Assembly: GCA_947479905.1 (NCBI GenBank)
Contig: CANKBJ010000005.1
Span: forward strand, 1 to 57,903
Origin: Bradyrhizobiaceae bacterium
GTDB taxonomy: Bacteria; Pseudomonadota; Alphaproteobacteria; Rhizobiales; Xanthobacteraceae
Length of the DNA: 57,903 nucleotides
Direction: 5' to 3'
Positions within the stretch are counted from its first letter, which is position 1. The number at the start of each line of letters is the position of its first letter. This document shows positions 1-8,290 of this stretch, in pieces. The notes below the pieces were generated by a model. The model was not told the origin of the DNA and ran no database searches. It saw nothing but the letters and a program-made list of their open reading frames with translations. A program made the translations under genes and the position numbers.

Positions 1-222
1 CAGCACGGCTTGCCGTCGCTGGCCTTTCCGGCGATCTCGACCGGCATTTATCGCTTTCCCGCCGACCTTGCCGCGCGCATCGCCGTCGGCACCGTGGCGT
101 CGGAACTGGCGGGCCTCTCGCGCGGCGCTTCGCCGGTTCTGTCGCGCGTGATCTTCTGCTGTTTCTCGGCCGAGAGTGCCGAACACCACAAGGATGCGTT
201 CGGCGAATTGGGGCTGGTGTAG
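1..222 (+). CDS. Macrodomain (O-acetyl-ADP-ribose deacetylase-like) protein, C-terminal fragment
   Basis: The reading frame is open from the left edge and ends at TAG, so only the last 73 residues are present. The sequence SLAFPAISTGIYRFP followed by AARIAV is the conserved phosphate-binding loop and helix of macrodomains of the YmdB/AF1521 type, which bind ADP-ribose and often hydrolyse O-acetyl-ADP-ribose or mono-ADP-ribosyl bonds. The tail (VIFCCFSAESAEHHKDAF) matches the last strand and helix of the same fold. The start lies outside the window, so full length and operon partners cannot be judged. The family call is firm; the substrate is not known. Confidence 0.85.
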   Translation, partial: QHGLPSLAFPAISTGIYRFPADLAARIAVGTVASELAGLSRGASPVLSRVIFCCFSAESAEHHKDAFGELGLV

Positions 223-227
223 TCACC

Positions 228-383
228 CGTGTCCTGGACGCGGTGCAGCGTCATAAGCGCGTTCACGCGCGTCTTCGACGCGCTATGCGCTGCGCCGCAG
301 ATCCGGGACCTTTCCACCCACGAATGTGCGACGGTCCCGGTTCTGCAGCGCATCACTTCGTGCCGCGCTGCGCCCGGGACACG
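228..383. repeat. Palindromic intergenic repeat (CGTGTCC...GGGACACG element)
   Basis: A non-coding element of about 156 bp fills the gap between two convergent genes. Its ends are inverted (CGTGTCC and GGGACACG), the next inward segments GCAGCG/CGCTGC pair, and it carries at 252-288 a 37-bp module that recurs exactly at 11992-12028. It ends directly at the stop codon of the metallo-hydrolase gene. It resembles REP/MITE-type repeats of Bradyrhizobium-like genomes and may act as a bidirectional terminator. Confidence 0.7.
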
Positions 384-1181
384 TTAAATTTTCGGCTCAA
401 CATCCAATCTTGCGATCCAGCCTTCGAGCCCCGGCGCGGCGGCGGGATAAAGCTTCATCACCTCGGGATCGTGACCCGGCACGAAGTGGTGCCGCGACGA
501 TGCGAGCTTCAACAATGTCCGGTAGCCTTCCAGCGTGTCGCCGACCGAATAGGTGATCGGAAAGATGCGACCCTCGTCCATATGCGAATAGAGATGGCAG
601 CAGTCGGAAGCGACGACGACGAAGCCTCGTTTCGTTTTCACGCGCACGCATTGCAGGCCTTTCGAGTGGCCGCCGATCTTGTGGATGGTGATGCCCGGCG
701 CCAGCTCATCCGGCCCATCGTGGAATTCGCAACGATAGGCGAACACCTTCTTGACCATCGCCTGAACGTCGCTCTCGCTGAACGGAATGCGCAGCATCTT
801 GTGGCACATGCAGCGGCCGGTGGCGTAGGCCATTTCCTCATCCTGGATGTGATAGCGCGCGTTCGGAAACAGGTCGTAATTGCCGGCGTGATCCCAGTGC
901 ATGTGCGTGGCGATGACGTGCTCGACCTTGTCCGGCTGGATGCCGAGCGCCATCAGACCCTCGCCGACCGGCTTGATGATCTTGCGGCCGCGCTCCCTCG
1001 CGGCGGCCTCGTCGAAACCGGTATCGACGACGAAGGTGCCGGACGGGCCCTTGATCACCCAGACGTAATACGCGATCGACGTCATCTCGTCGTGCGGATC
1101 TCCGAACACGTAGTTTTCCGAACGTTTGCGCGCGTGCTCGGCATATTTGACCGCAAAGACTTCGTGAATGTCGTCGCTCAT
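384..1181 (-). CDS. Metallo-beta-lactamase-fold hydrolase, N-acyl-homoserine-lactonase-like family
   Basis: A 265-residue protein with the zinc-binding motif HMHWDH (His93, His95, Asp97, His98), the early VVDTGFD strand-loop, and the later GHSKGLQ and VVASD segments that supply the remaining metal ligands. This layout is that of the AttM/AiiB-like branch of the metallo-beta-lactamase superfamily, annotated as N-acyl homoserine lactonase family but with many members acting on other lactones or esters. The start was placed at MSDDIHEVF because GAGGCGGG lies upstream at a workable distance; the frame stays open further upstream, but that stretch runs through the promoter of the divergent marR gene. 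It may share regulation with that operon. A quorum-quenching role cannot be claimed from sequence alone. Confidence 0.85.
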   Translation of the reverse strand: MSDDIHEVFAVKYAEHARKRSENYVFGDPHDEMTSIAYYVWVIKGPSGTFVVDTGFDEAAARERGRKIIKPVGEGLMALGIQPDKVEHVIATHMHWDHAGNYDLFPNARYHIQDEEMAYATGRCMCHKMLRIPFSESDVQAMVKKVFAYRCEFHDGPDELAPGITIHKIGGHSKGLQCVRVKTKRGFVVVASDCCHLYSHMDEGRIFPITYSVGDTLEGYRTLLKLASSRHHFVPGHDPEVMKLYPAAAPGLEGWIARLDVEPKI

Positions 1182-1272
1182 TTTAATTTCCCGCCTCGTC
1201 GGTTTTTTTCCGGCCGCGACATTGCCCGATGCGGCCACTGCCGTCACCTCGCCTGGGCCGCCAAAAAGTCTC

Positions 1273-1300
1273 TTGACTATATTATAAGCCTCCTTATTAT
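1273..1300 (+). promoter_or_regulatory. Predicted sigma70 promoter of marR-emrA-emrB
   Basis: TTGACT (1273-1278) and TATTAT (1295-1300) are separated by 16 bases and lie 26 bases upstream of the marR start. The -10 box falls inside the palindrome described next, as expected for an autorepressed marR promoter. Read by eye only. Confidence 0.55.
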
Positions 1301-1302
1301 AT
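1279..1302. promoter_or_regulatory. Inverted repeat, probable MarR operator
   Basis: ATATTATAAG (1279-1288), spacer CCTC, CTTATTATAT (1293-1302): the arms pair at 9 of 10 positions. The AT-rich palindrome sits between the -35 and -10 boxes in an otherwise GC-rich region and directly precedes a marR gene, which is the usual autoregulatory arrangement of this family. Confidence 0.6.
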
Positions 1303-1325
1303 GAATACTTACAGATGGAGCCCCG

Positions 1326-1811
1326 ATGTCGAAACTCCCGGCCAAGCGCGAAATCGCCTTTACGATCATGGACGTAGCCAGGATGCTGCGGACCTATGCC
1401 GACCAGCGCGCGCGCCAGTTCGGCATCTCGCGGGCACAGTGGACCGTGCTGATACGGATCGACCGCACCGAGGGGCTTAAGCAATCGGAACTCGCCGACA
1501 TTCTCGACATGCAGCCGATCTCGCTGACCCGCCTGCTCGACCGGCTGGCCGAAAACGGCCTGATCGAGCGCCGCGCCGATCCGAACGATCGCCGCGCCAA
1601 TCGCTTGTATCTCAAGCCGGCGGCGCGGCCGATGCTGGAACAGCTCGCCGCCCTTGGCACCGACATGATGACGACCGTGCTCGACGGGCTCGATACCAAG
1701 ACCGTCGAACGCATGCTGAGCGATCTCGGCCTGATCAAGGACAATTTGCGCGCCGCGATCGGCCGCAACGCCAATCAATCCCAACCGCAAACCAATGTGC
1801 TGGCCTCATGA
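1326..1811 (+). CDS. MarR-family transcriptional regulator of the adjacent efflux pump
   Basis: A 161-residue winged-helix protein. The recognition helix region (LKQSELADILDMQPISLTRL) is followed by the typical MarR wing RRADPNDRRANRLYL near residues 80-95. The N-terminal and C-terminal helices would form the dimer interface. It is the first gene of an operon with emrA- and emrB-like genes and overlaps the next start by ATGA, so translation is probably coupled. MarR proteins in this position usually repress the pump until a phenolic or toxic ligand binds. The inverted repeat within its own promoter supports autoregulation. The ligand is unknown; given the aromatic-acid genes in the window, a phenolic compound is a reasonable guess. 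Confidence 0.9.
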   Translation: MSKLPAKREIAFTIMDVARMLRTYADQRARQFGISRAQWTVLIRIDRTEGLKQSELADILDMQPISLTRLLDRLAENGLIERRADPNDRRANRLYLKPAARPMLEQLAALGTDMMTTVLDGLDTKTVERMLSDLGLIKDNLRAAIGRNANQSQPQTNVLAS

Positions 1812-2944
1812 GTGATAAGGTCCTGAAGGTCGTTCTGGCGCCGGAATCGAAAGCTTCCCCCGAGACGGCGACCGAAGTGCCGGCGGCCCGGCGGGCGCCT
1901 GCGTCCGGCCGCGCGCAACTGCGCATGATCCTGCTGGTGGCGCTGCCTTCGCTCGCAGTGCTGATCGGGCTCGGTATCTATCTGATGGGTGGGCGCTACA
2001 TCTCGACCGACAATGCCTATGTCGGCGCTCAGAAAGTGCTGATCACACCGGATATCTCCGGCAAGGTCATCCGCGTCGCTGTGCGCGAGGGCCAGCACGT
2101 CAAGACCGGCGACGAGTTGCTGATGCTCGACGCCGAGCCGTACCGGCTGGCGCTGGCGCAAGCGCAGGCCAAGCTCGCCACCGCCAGGAGCGACTACGCC
2201 AAACTCAGGAGCAACTATAAATCGCTCACCGTTCTGTCTGAACTGGCGCAGAAGAATGTCGAGATCAAGCAGCGCGATGTCGACCGCAAGAGCAAGCTGG
2301 TGACGACGCAGGCGGGCTCGCAGGCCGATGTCGATACGTCGACCGGCACGCTGGTGACCGCGCAATTGCAGGCGCAGTTTTCCAGCCAGCAACGCGAGGA
2401 CGCGCTCAACAATTTGCTCGGCGATCCTGAACTGCCGCTGGAGAAATTCCCGGCCTATATGCAGGCCAAGGCCGTGCTCGACCAGGCGCAACGCGACCTC
2501 GACCACACGACCTTGCGCGCGCCGATATCCGGCACCGCGACGCAGGTCGACAATATCCAGCTTGGCCGTTTCGTTGCCGCCGGGGGCCCTATCCTGAGCA
2601 TCATCGACGACAGCGCGCCATGGGTCGATGCCAATCCGAAGGAAACCGACATCACCTATCTGCGCATCGGCCAGAAGGCGACGCTCGATGTCGATTCGTT
2701 CCCCGACCGCACGTTCAAGGGCACGGTCGTCGCGGTCAGTCCCGGCACCGGCTCGCAGTTCTCGATTCTGCCGGCGCAGAACGCCAGCGGCAACTGGGTC
2801 AAGGTGGTGCAGCGCGTGCCCGTCCGCATCGCTTTCGACAAAGGCGAAGACACGCATCTGCTGCGCACCGGCATGAGCGTCAATGTAGAGATCGACACGG
2901 GCCATAGCCGCATTCCGTTCATGTCGAAAGAACTGGCGAAATGA
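1808..2944 (+). CDS. EmrA/HlyD-type periplasmic adaptor of a multidrug efflux pump
   Basis: A 378-residue membrane-fusion protein. A short cytoplasmic N-terminus precedes one membrane helix (about residues 38-60, LLVALPSLAVLIGLG). The lipoyl half-domain signature DNAYVGAQKVLITPDISGKV, a long alpha-helical hairpin (residues about 100-200, rich in A/L/K/Q) and the second lipoyl half with LRAPISGTATQV follow, then a beta-barrel region. This is the EmrA organisation, in which the adaptor links an MFS transporter in the inner membrane to a TolC-like outer-membrane channel. No TolC gene is present in the window. Start and stop codons overlap with both neighbours (ATGA), giving a tight three-gene operon. 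Confidence 0.93.
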   Translation: MSDKVLKVVLAPESKASPETATEVPAARRAPASGRAQLRMILLVALPSLAVLIGLGIYLMGGRYISTDNAYVGAQKVLITPDISGKVIRVAVREGQHVKTGDELLMLDAEPYRLALAQAQAKLATARSDYAKLRSNYKSLTVLSELAQKNVEIKQRDVDRKSKLVTTQAGSQADVDTSTGTLVTAQLQAQFSSQQREDALNNLLGDPELPLEKFPAYMQAKAVLDQAQRDLDHTTLRAPISGTATQVDNIQLGRFVAAGGPILSIIDDSAPWVDANPKETDITYLRIGQKATLDVDSFPDRTFKGTVVAVSPGTGSQFSILPAQNASGNWVKVVQRVPVRIAFDKGEDTHLLRTGMSVNVEIDTGHSRIPFMSKELAK

Positions 2945-4494
2945 GCCCCGCCGGCGCAACGATGGCGCCGACATCGCGGCGCATGCTGATTACGGCCTGC
3001 GCGATGACGGCGACCATCATGCAGGCGCTCGACACCACGATCGCCAACGTGGCGCTGCCCTATATGCAGGGCTCGCTGTCGGCCTCGCTCGACCAGATCA
3101 ACTGGGTGTTGACGTCCTATATCGTCGCCGCCGCGATCATGACCGCGCCGATCGGCTGGCTGGCCGACCGTTTCGGCCGCAAGAAGCTGTTCATTATCTG
3201 CGTCGCCGGATTCACCGCCGCCTCGCTGCTGTGCGCGCTGGCGCAGAACATCGAGCAAATGGTGCTGTTCCGGCTGCTGCAAGGCATGGCCGGCGCCGCG
3301 CTAGTGCCGCTGTCGCAGGCGGTGATGCTGGATTCCTATTCGTTGCAGGAACGCAGCAAGGCGATGGCGATCTGGGGCATGGGCGTGATGCTCGGGCCGA
3401 TCATGGGCCCGACCTTAGGGGCATGGCTGACCGATAATTATTCATGGCACTGGGTCTTCCTGATCAACCTGCCGATCGGCGTTCTCACCGTCGCCGGCAT
3501 GATCCTGTTCATGGAAGAGACCAAGAAGCAGGAGCATCTGATCTTCGACTGGTTCGGCTTCATCGCGCTGGCCATCGGCATCGGTTCGCTGCAGTTGATG
3601 CTCGATCGCGGCGAACAGGTCGGCTGGTTCGGCGCCCGCGAAATCTGGGTCGAGGCCATCGTCTCGGCCGCCGGCTTCTATTATTTCTTCGCGCACTCGC
3701 TGACGACGCCACGTCCTTTCGTCAATTTCGAGATGTTCAGAGACCGCAATTTTGTCAGCGGCTGTGTGTTCATGCTGGTCATCGGCGTCGTGCTGTTCGG
3801 CACCATGGCGCTGGTGACGCCGTTCATGCAGAACCTGCTCGGCTATCCGATCCAGACCGCCGGCTTCCTGCTCGGCACGCGCGGCGTCGGCACCTTGCTG
3901 ACTATGATGGCGGCGCCGCGGCTGATGCGCATGATCGAGCCGCGCTACCTCATCCTCGGCGGCCTGTTGATCACGGCCGCGACCTTGTACGAAATGACCG
4001 GCTGGTCGCTCGATGTGCAGCAGACCACGATCGTCGTCACCAACGTCGCGCAAGGCATCGGCCTCGGCCTGCTGTTCGTGCCGGTAACCTCGGTCGCCTT
4101 CACCACGCTGCCTGGCACGTTGCGCAATGGCGCGACGTCGATGACGACGCTGTTGCGCAATATCGGATCGTCGATCGGCATTTCGATGATGATCGCCAAC
4201 CTGACCAGCAAGACGACAACAATGCACGAAACCATCGGCGCGACGGTGACGCCATTCAACGACGCGCTGCAGATGCCCGATGTGGCGGCGAATCTCAATC
4301 TGGCGACCGATACCGGCAAAGCCATGCTCGACGGAATCATCACCCAGCAGGCGGCGCTGATCGCCTATCTCAACGACTTCAAACTATTGATGGTGCTGAC
4401 CTTGCTGACGGTGCCGCTGGTGATGCTGATCGGCACGACCAAAAAGCCGACCAACGCGCCAAAGGAAGAAGAAGTCATCCACGCGATGGATTAG
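2941..4494 (+). CDS. EmrB-type MFS drug:H+ antiporter, DHA2 family (14 TM)
   Basis: A 517-residue polytopic membrane protein of the length usual for DHA2 transporters. Motif D1 is seen as LDTTIANVALPYMQ in TM1, and the loop 2-3 motif A as GWLADRFGRKKLF. GAALVPLSQAVMLDSY and the motif-C-like GIGVMLGPIMGPTLG-type run follow. The partner adaptor gene directly upstream makes an EmrAB-type tripartite pump likely. The stop codon TAG overlaps by two bases the TAA stop of the convergent DoxX gene, so the two transcripts share their 3' ends. Substrate not predictable. Confidence 0.93.
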   Translation: MSPAGATMAPTSRRMLITACAMTATIMQALDTTIANVALPYMQGSLSASLDQINWVLTSYIVAAAIMTAPIGWLADRFGRKKLFIICVAGFTAASLLCALAQNIEQMVLFRLLQGMAGAALVPLSQAVMLDSYSLQERSKAMAIWGMGVMLGPIMGPTLGAWLTDNYSWHWVFLINLPIGVLTVAGMILFMEETKKQEHLIFDWFGFIALAIGIGSLQLMLDRGEQVGWFGAREIWVEAIVSAAGFYYFFAHSLTTPRPFVNFEMFRDRNFVSGCVFMLVIGVVLFGTMALVTPFMQNLLGYPIQTAGFLLGTRGVGTLLTMMAAPRLMRMIEPRYLILGGLLITAATLYEMTGWSLDVQQTTIVVTNVAQGIGLGLLFVPVTSVAFTTLPGTLRNGATSMTTLLRNIGSSIGISMMIANLTSKTTTMHETIGATVTPFNDALQMPDVAANLNLATDTGKAMLDGIITQQAALIAYLNDFKLLMVLTLLTVPLVMLIGTTKKPTNAPKEEEVIHAMD

Positions 4495-4979
4495 AATTCC
4501 TTCGGCAGGAGACGGTCGACCGAATAACGGCCGCCGCCGCCGAACAGGATGGCGACAAACAGCAGCAGCCAGAGCAGCGAAAATTCATAGCCCTGCTGCG
4601 CCCAAAAATAGCCGTTCGGTCCTGTGAAAACGATTGTTATGACGGCCATCTGCACGCACAGGATTGCCGCGCTGACGCGGGTGAACAGGCCGATCGCCAA
4701 AGCCGCGGCGACGAATAATTCGACGAAGCCGACGACATGGGCAAGCTCAAGCGGGAAAGGAAAGCCCTTTGCCGCGAGCCCTTTCGCCGTATTGGCGGCG
4801 GTGCCGTAAATGAGCTTCTGCACACCATGCGGCACCAGGATCGCTCCGGCGGCAAAGCGCATGAAGGCATAGCTGAACGGCGCAAAGGTCTCGTAGAGAC
4901 CGCCGAGCGCAGGAAAGACAAGCCGGCTGCGGTCGATTGGCATGGTCATCGTCATCCCCTGTTTCGTTGCGCCGAACAT
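4491..4979 (-). CDS. DoxX-family membrane protein
   Basis: A small (up to 162 residues) four-helix membrane protein. RFAAGAILVPHGVQKL near the N-terminus is the DoxX signature, followed by KGFPFPLELAHVVGFVELFVAAALAIGLFTR and two further hydrophobic segments. Several in-frame ATG codons exist; the most upstream is used here, but starts at residue 9 or 11 (about 4955) also have a purine-rich stretch before them. DoxX proteins have been linked to redox and stress responses, without a settled activity. It is the last gene of a minus-strand run beginning with the CoA-transferase, but the lack of a biochemical link leaves its role open. Confidence 0.85.
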   Translation of the reverse strand: MFGATKQGMTMTMPIDRSRLVFPALGGLYETFAPFSYAFMRFAAGAILVPHGVQKLIYGTAANTAKGLAAKGFPFPLELAHVVGFVELFVAAALAIGLFTRVSAAILCVQMAVITIVFTGPNGYFWAQQGYEFSLLWLLLFVAILFGGGGRYSVDRLLPKEF

Positions 4980-4997
4980 AGCGACGATAGTCCCCCG

Positions 4998-6140
4998 CTA
5001 GGGGATGACGCTTTTTGCCGCAGCGAATTCGGCCCGGATCGCTTCGCTGTGCGAACCCAGCGCCGGCACCGCGCCGTAATCGCGGCGCTCGCCGACAAAC
5101 TGCGACGCTGGCGCCGGCGTGGTGGCCGGGCCGCTTGGCGTATCGACGGTGATACGCCTGAGATGGGGGTGCGTTGCCAGCAAAGCCGGGTCGTTGACGC
5201 GGGCAAAGGCAATGTCGGCTGACGCCAGCCCCTTCATCAAAGGTTCGACATCCTGCGTCGCAAACACGCGCGCCACTTCGGCGTCGGTCGCGGCGCGGTT
5301 GGCCTGACGCTGCGGATTGGTGGCGAAGCGCGCGTCGCTGCCGAGCGCGGCATTGCCCAGCACCTTATCGGCCAGCACGCGCCACTCGCGGTCGTTCTGA
5401 ATCGAGATCAGGATATCGGCGCCGTCGCGCGTCTTGAACACGCCGTAGGGCGCGATGGTCGGATGCGCGAGGCCAACGCGCTTGAACGGATTGCCCCATT
5501 CCTGATTAAGCAGCGGGATCGTCATCCACTCGGCCATGGCGTCGAACATGGAAATCGAAATTGTCGCGCCTTCGCCGGTACGCGAACGGCGGATGATGGC
5601 CTCCAGGATCGCCTCATAGGCGCTCAGCCCGGCGGCGATATCGACGACCGAGACGCCGACGCGCGCCGGCGCTTCCGGTCCGCCGGTGACCGAGGACAGA
5701 CCGGACTCAGCCTGGATCAGAAGATCGTAAGCCTTGCGCTGCGCGAAGGGCCCGCTTTCGCCGTAACCGGAAATCGAGGCGCAGATCAGTTTCGGATAAT
5801 CCCGGCGCAGCCGCTCGAAGGAAAAGCCGAGTTTGCCGAGCGCGCCGGGTTTCAGATTCTGCACGAACACGTCGGCCTTGGCGAGCATAGCCTCTAACAG
5901 CGCCTTGTCCTCGGTCTTGGTGAGATCGCAGACGACAGATTCCTTGCCGCGGTTGAGCCACACCAGATGCGCGCTCTCGCCATGCACGATGTAATCGTAA
6001 TGGCGGGCGAAATCGCCCTCGGGACGCTCGACCTTGATGACGCGCGCGCCGGCGTCGGCCAGCCGGCATGTGCATTGCGGCGCGGCGACGGCCTGCTCAA
6101 CCGAGACGACAAGGAGGCCTTCGAGGGGGAGAGACATCAA
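4998..6140 (-). CDS. CaiB/BaiF-family (class III) acyl-CoA transferase
   Basis: A 380-residue type III CoA-transferase. Family marks are LADAGARVIKVERPEGD (residues 28-43), WLNRGKESVVCDL, FVQNLKPG and SGYGESGPF. The expected catalytic aspartate is at residue 167 (VSVVDIAAG), matching the Asp169 nucleophile of formyl-CoA transferase. Such enzymes move CoA between carboxylic acids without free acyl intermediates. The start codon overlaps the stop of the acyl-CoA dehydrogenase gene (ATGA), so the two are translationally coupled. With the upstream MaoC hydratase they form a CoA activation, dehydrogenation and hydration module. The acid handled is unknown; a branched or dicarboxylic acid is compatible with the neighbours. 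Confidence 0.9.
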   Translation of the reverse strand: MMSLPLEGLLVVSVEQAVAAPQCTCRLADAGARVIKVERPEGDFARHYDYIVHGESAHLVWLNRGKESVVCDLTKTEDKALLEAMLAKADVFVQNLKPGALGKLGFSFERLRRDYPKLICASISGYGESGPFAQRKAYDLLIQAESGLSSVTGGPEAPARVGVSVVDIAAGLSAYEAILEAIIRRSRTGEGATISISMFDAMAEWMTIPLLNQEWGNPFKRVGLAHPTIAPYGVFKTRDGADILISIQNDREWRVLADKVLGNAALGSDARFATNPQRQANRAATDAEVARVFATQDVEPLMKGLASADIAFARVNDPALLATHPHLRRITVDTPSGPATTPAPASQFVGERRDYGAVPALGSHSEAIRAEFAAAKSVIP

Positions 6141-7312
6141 TACGACCGCGGCAGGCCGAGCACATGCTCGGCAAGATAAGACAGGATCAGGTTGGTCGAG
6201 ATTGGCGCAACTTGATAAAGCCGCGTCTCGCGGAATTTGCGCTCGACATCATATTCCTCGGCGAAGCCGAAGCCGCCATGGGTCTGAACGCACATGTCGG
6301 CGGCGGCCCACGACGCATCGGCGGCGAGAAGCTTCGCCATATTGGCCTCGGCGCCGATATCGCCGCCGGCCTCGTATTGGCGCACAGCCTCATGCACCAT
6401 CAGCTCGGCGGCGCGCATCTGCGCATAGGCGCGCGCGATCGGGAATTGCACGCCCTGATTCTGCCCGATCGGCCGGCCGAACAGTTCGCGCGCCTTGGCA
6501 TAAGCCGTCGCTTTCTCGATGAACCATTTGGCATCGCCGATGCATTCGGCGGCGATGAGAATACGTTCGGTGTTCATACCGGCAAGGATATAGCGGAAGC
6601 CCTTGCCCTCCTCGCCGATCAGGTTTTCCGCCGGCACACGCAGATCGTCGAAGAACACTTCGGTGGTCGCGTGGTTCATCATGGTGCGGATCGGATTGAT
6701 GGTCAGGCTGTTGCTCGCCTGAGCGTGCCGCATGTCGACCAGAAACACCGACAGTCCGTCGGTCCGCTTGACGGCCTGCTCCTTCGGCGTGGTGCGCGCC
6801 AACAACAGCATCAGGTCGGAATGTTCGGCACGCGAGGTCCAGATCTTCTGGCCGTTGATGACATAGGCGTCGCCGTCGCGCCGTGCCGTGGTGCGCAACG
6901 ATAGAGTGTCGGTGCCCGAGGTCGGCTCGGTCACGCCAAAGGCCTGCAAGCGCAATTCGCCGCTGGCGATGCCCGGCAAATAGGCCTGCTTCTGCGCTGG
7001 CGAGCCATGCCGCAGGATCGTACCCATCGTGTACATCTGCGCGTGACAGGCGGCGCCGTTGCAGCCGGCGGCATGCACCTCTTCCATGATCGCCGCGGCG
7101 GCGCCGACAGTGAGCCCGCTGCCGCCGTATTCTTCCGGAATCAAGGCGGCGAGATAACCGGCGTCGGTCAGCGCGGCGACGAAGGCGGTCGGATAGCCGC
7201 GCTCGCGATCGAGCGCGCGCCAGTATTCGCCGGGAAACCGTGCGCACAGCGCGCGGACGGATTCACGGATGTCGGCGTAGTCATCGGACTTTGAAGCGGG
7301 CGACATGGTCAT
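6137..7312 (-). CDS. Acyl-CoA dehydrogenase with relocated catalytic glutamate
   Basis: A 391-residue FAD enzyme with the standard order: N-terminal helical domain, QAFGVTEPTSGTDTLSLRTTA and VINGQKIWTSRAEHSD in the beta-domain, and the C-terminal FAD/tetramer signature THGGFGFAEEYDVERKFRETR. It removes two hydrogens from the alpha-beta bond of an acyl-CoA, passing electrons to ETF. By alignment in the head, the position of the usual base (Glu376 of medium-chain enzymes, in YEGT) is Pro370 here, while residue 249 in GMNTERILIA is a Glu, as in isovaleryl-CoA and long-chain enzymes. A branched-chain or bulky substrate is thus inferred. It overlaps the CoA-transferase gene by four bases. Confidence 0.92.
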   Translation of the reverse strand: MTMSPASKSDDYADIRESVRALCARFPGEYWRALDRERGYPTAFVAALTDAGYLAALIPEEYGGSGLTVGAAAAIMEEVHAAGCNGAACHAQMYTMGTILRHGSPAQKQAYLPGIASGELRLQAFGVTEPTSGTDTLSLRTTARRDGDAYVINGQKIWTSRAEHSDLMLLLARTTPKEQAVKRTDGLSVFLVDMRHAQASNSLTINPIRTMMNHATTEVFFDDLRVPAENLIGEEGKGFRYILAGMNTERILIAAECIGDAKWFIEKATAYAKARELFGRPIGQNQGVQFPIARAYAQMRAAELMVHEAVRQYEAGGDIGAEANMAKLLAADASWAAADMCVQTHGGFGFAEEYDVERKFRETRLYQVAPISTNLILSYLAEHVLGLPRSY

Positions 7313-7322
7313 CTTTCCCGTT

Positions 7323-7414
7323 TGTCATCGCCGGGTTTGTCCCGGCGATCCCGATAGGGGGCACACAGCCGTGCCTACCTAAGCGGGATGGCCGGGACAA
7401 GCCCGGCCATGACA
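7323..7414. repeat. REP-type long palindrome, family A (copy 1)
   Basis: The sequence opens with TGTCAT-CGCCGGG-TTTGT-CCCGGCGAT and closes with ATGGCCGGGACAAGCCCGGC-CATGACA, two hairpins that are also inverted relative to each other. A second copy of the same design is at 40444-40532. It fills the gap between the MaoC and acyl-CoA dehydrogenase genes, both on the minus strand, and could stabilise or stop the transcript. Confidence 0.75.
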
Positions 7415-7417
7415 ATC

Positions 7418-8281
7418 TCATAAAATCTCGGCGCGGCCATTGTTGATGGCCACCACGTCGCGCTCCTTAACACGGGCACGGAAGCTTACAACACCGCCGT
7501 CGCGCCAAATTTCGGTGCGGATGGTTTCGCCCGGGAATACCGGCGCCGAAAACCGCACAGACATGGCGGACAAGCGGGCCGGATCGTAACCGCACACCGA
7601 CTTGAGCAGCGCATGGCCGGCGACGCCCATTGTCGCAAGCCCATGCAGGATCGGCCGCGGATATCCCGCGGTTCTGGCGAATTCCGGGTCGGCGTGCAGC
7701 GGATTGATGTCGCCGGACAGCCGGTAGATCAGCGCCATTTCCGGCCGCGTCGGCAGATCGCAGGTCACGTCCGGCGCGCGCTCCGGCAAAGCATGCGGCG
7801 GCGCCGGCCGTTGTCGCTCGCTCGGCCCGCCGAAGCCGCCGTCGGCACGGCAGAAAGTCGTCTGCGATAAGGTTGCCAGCAGCCGGCCGTCGGCCTTGTC
7901 GGTGATTGTCCGCTCGGAATAGATCAGCGCACCGCGGCCTTCGCCCTTGTCGACCACATCAACGACGCGCTCCTGGCCGACCACATGCCCTTCGGTCATG
8001 ACCGGCGCATGCAGAATGAGCCCCTGCTCGCCATGCACAGCGTGCGAAAAGGTCAGGCCATAATTGCCGTCGCGCAGCCAATAAGGCGCGTAGCCCTGCA
8101 TCAACGGCCAGGTCGGCAGCGCCTTCAGATTTTTCTCATAGGCGAACTGGAGTTCGTTCTGGTCGGTCGGGTTCTGGCCGAAGCCAAGGCCCAGCGCGTA
8201 AAGAATGACATCTTTTGGGCCATAGCTGTGTTCGACCGGAGCGACCTCGTGCGTCAGCAGTTTTTCGAGATTGACGGGCAT
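7418..8281 (-). CDS. MaoC-like double hot-dog enoyl-CoA hydratase
   Basis: A 287-residue protein built of two hot-dog folds. The C-terminal half carries the hydratase 2 motif YRLSGDINPLHADPEFA with the predicted catalytic Asp191 and His196, then GYPRPILHGLATMG. The N-terminal half (FAYEKNLKALPTWPLM) matches the MaoC_dehydratase_N substrate half. This is the layout of the (R)-specific hydratase domain of peroxisomal multifunctional enzyme 2 and bacterial relatives. It would hydrate the enoyl-CoA made by the dehydrogenase encoded next. Only nine bases separate it from the first MetE-like gene, so it may be transcribed with the methyltransferase block, while a long palindrome lies on its other side. 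Confidence 0.88.
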   Translation of the reverse strand: MPVNLEKLLTHEVAPVEHSYGPKDVILYALGLGFGQNPTDQNELQFAYEKNLKALPTWPLMQGYAPYWLRDGNYGLTFSHAVHGEQGLILHAPVMTEGHVVGQERVVDVVDKGEGRGALIYSERTITDKADGRLLATLSQTTFCRADGGFGGPSERQRPAPPHALPERAPDVTCDLPTRPEMALIYRLSGDINPLHADPEFARTAGYPRPILHGLATMGVAGHALLKSVCGYDPARLSAMSVRFSAPVFPGETIRTEIWRDGGVVSFRARVKERDVVAINNGRAEIL

Positions 8282-8290
8282 CCTTCTAGG

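Noticed and set aside
384-1181. Quorum-quenching AHL lactonase
   Set aside because: The family name is often used, but many members of this fold act on other substrates; no quorum-sensing gene is near, so only the fold was claimed.
243-1304. Long plus-strand open frame (353 codons) opposite the metallo-hydrolase gene
   Set aside because: It is antisense to a gene with clear zinc motifs, rich in Arg/His/Asp as expected of a GC-driven shadow frame, and crosses a repeat.
3444-4718. 424-codon plus-strand frame over emrB and DoxX
   Set aside because: Composition is Arg/Asp/His-rich with no domain; it is a frame-shifted shadow of the transporter gene.
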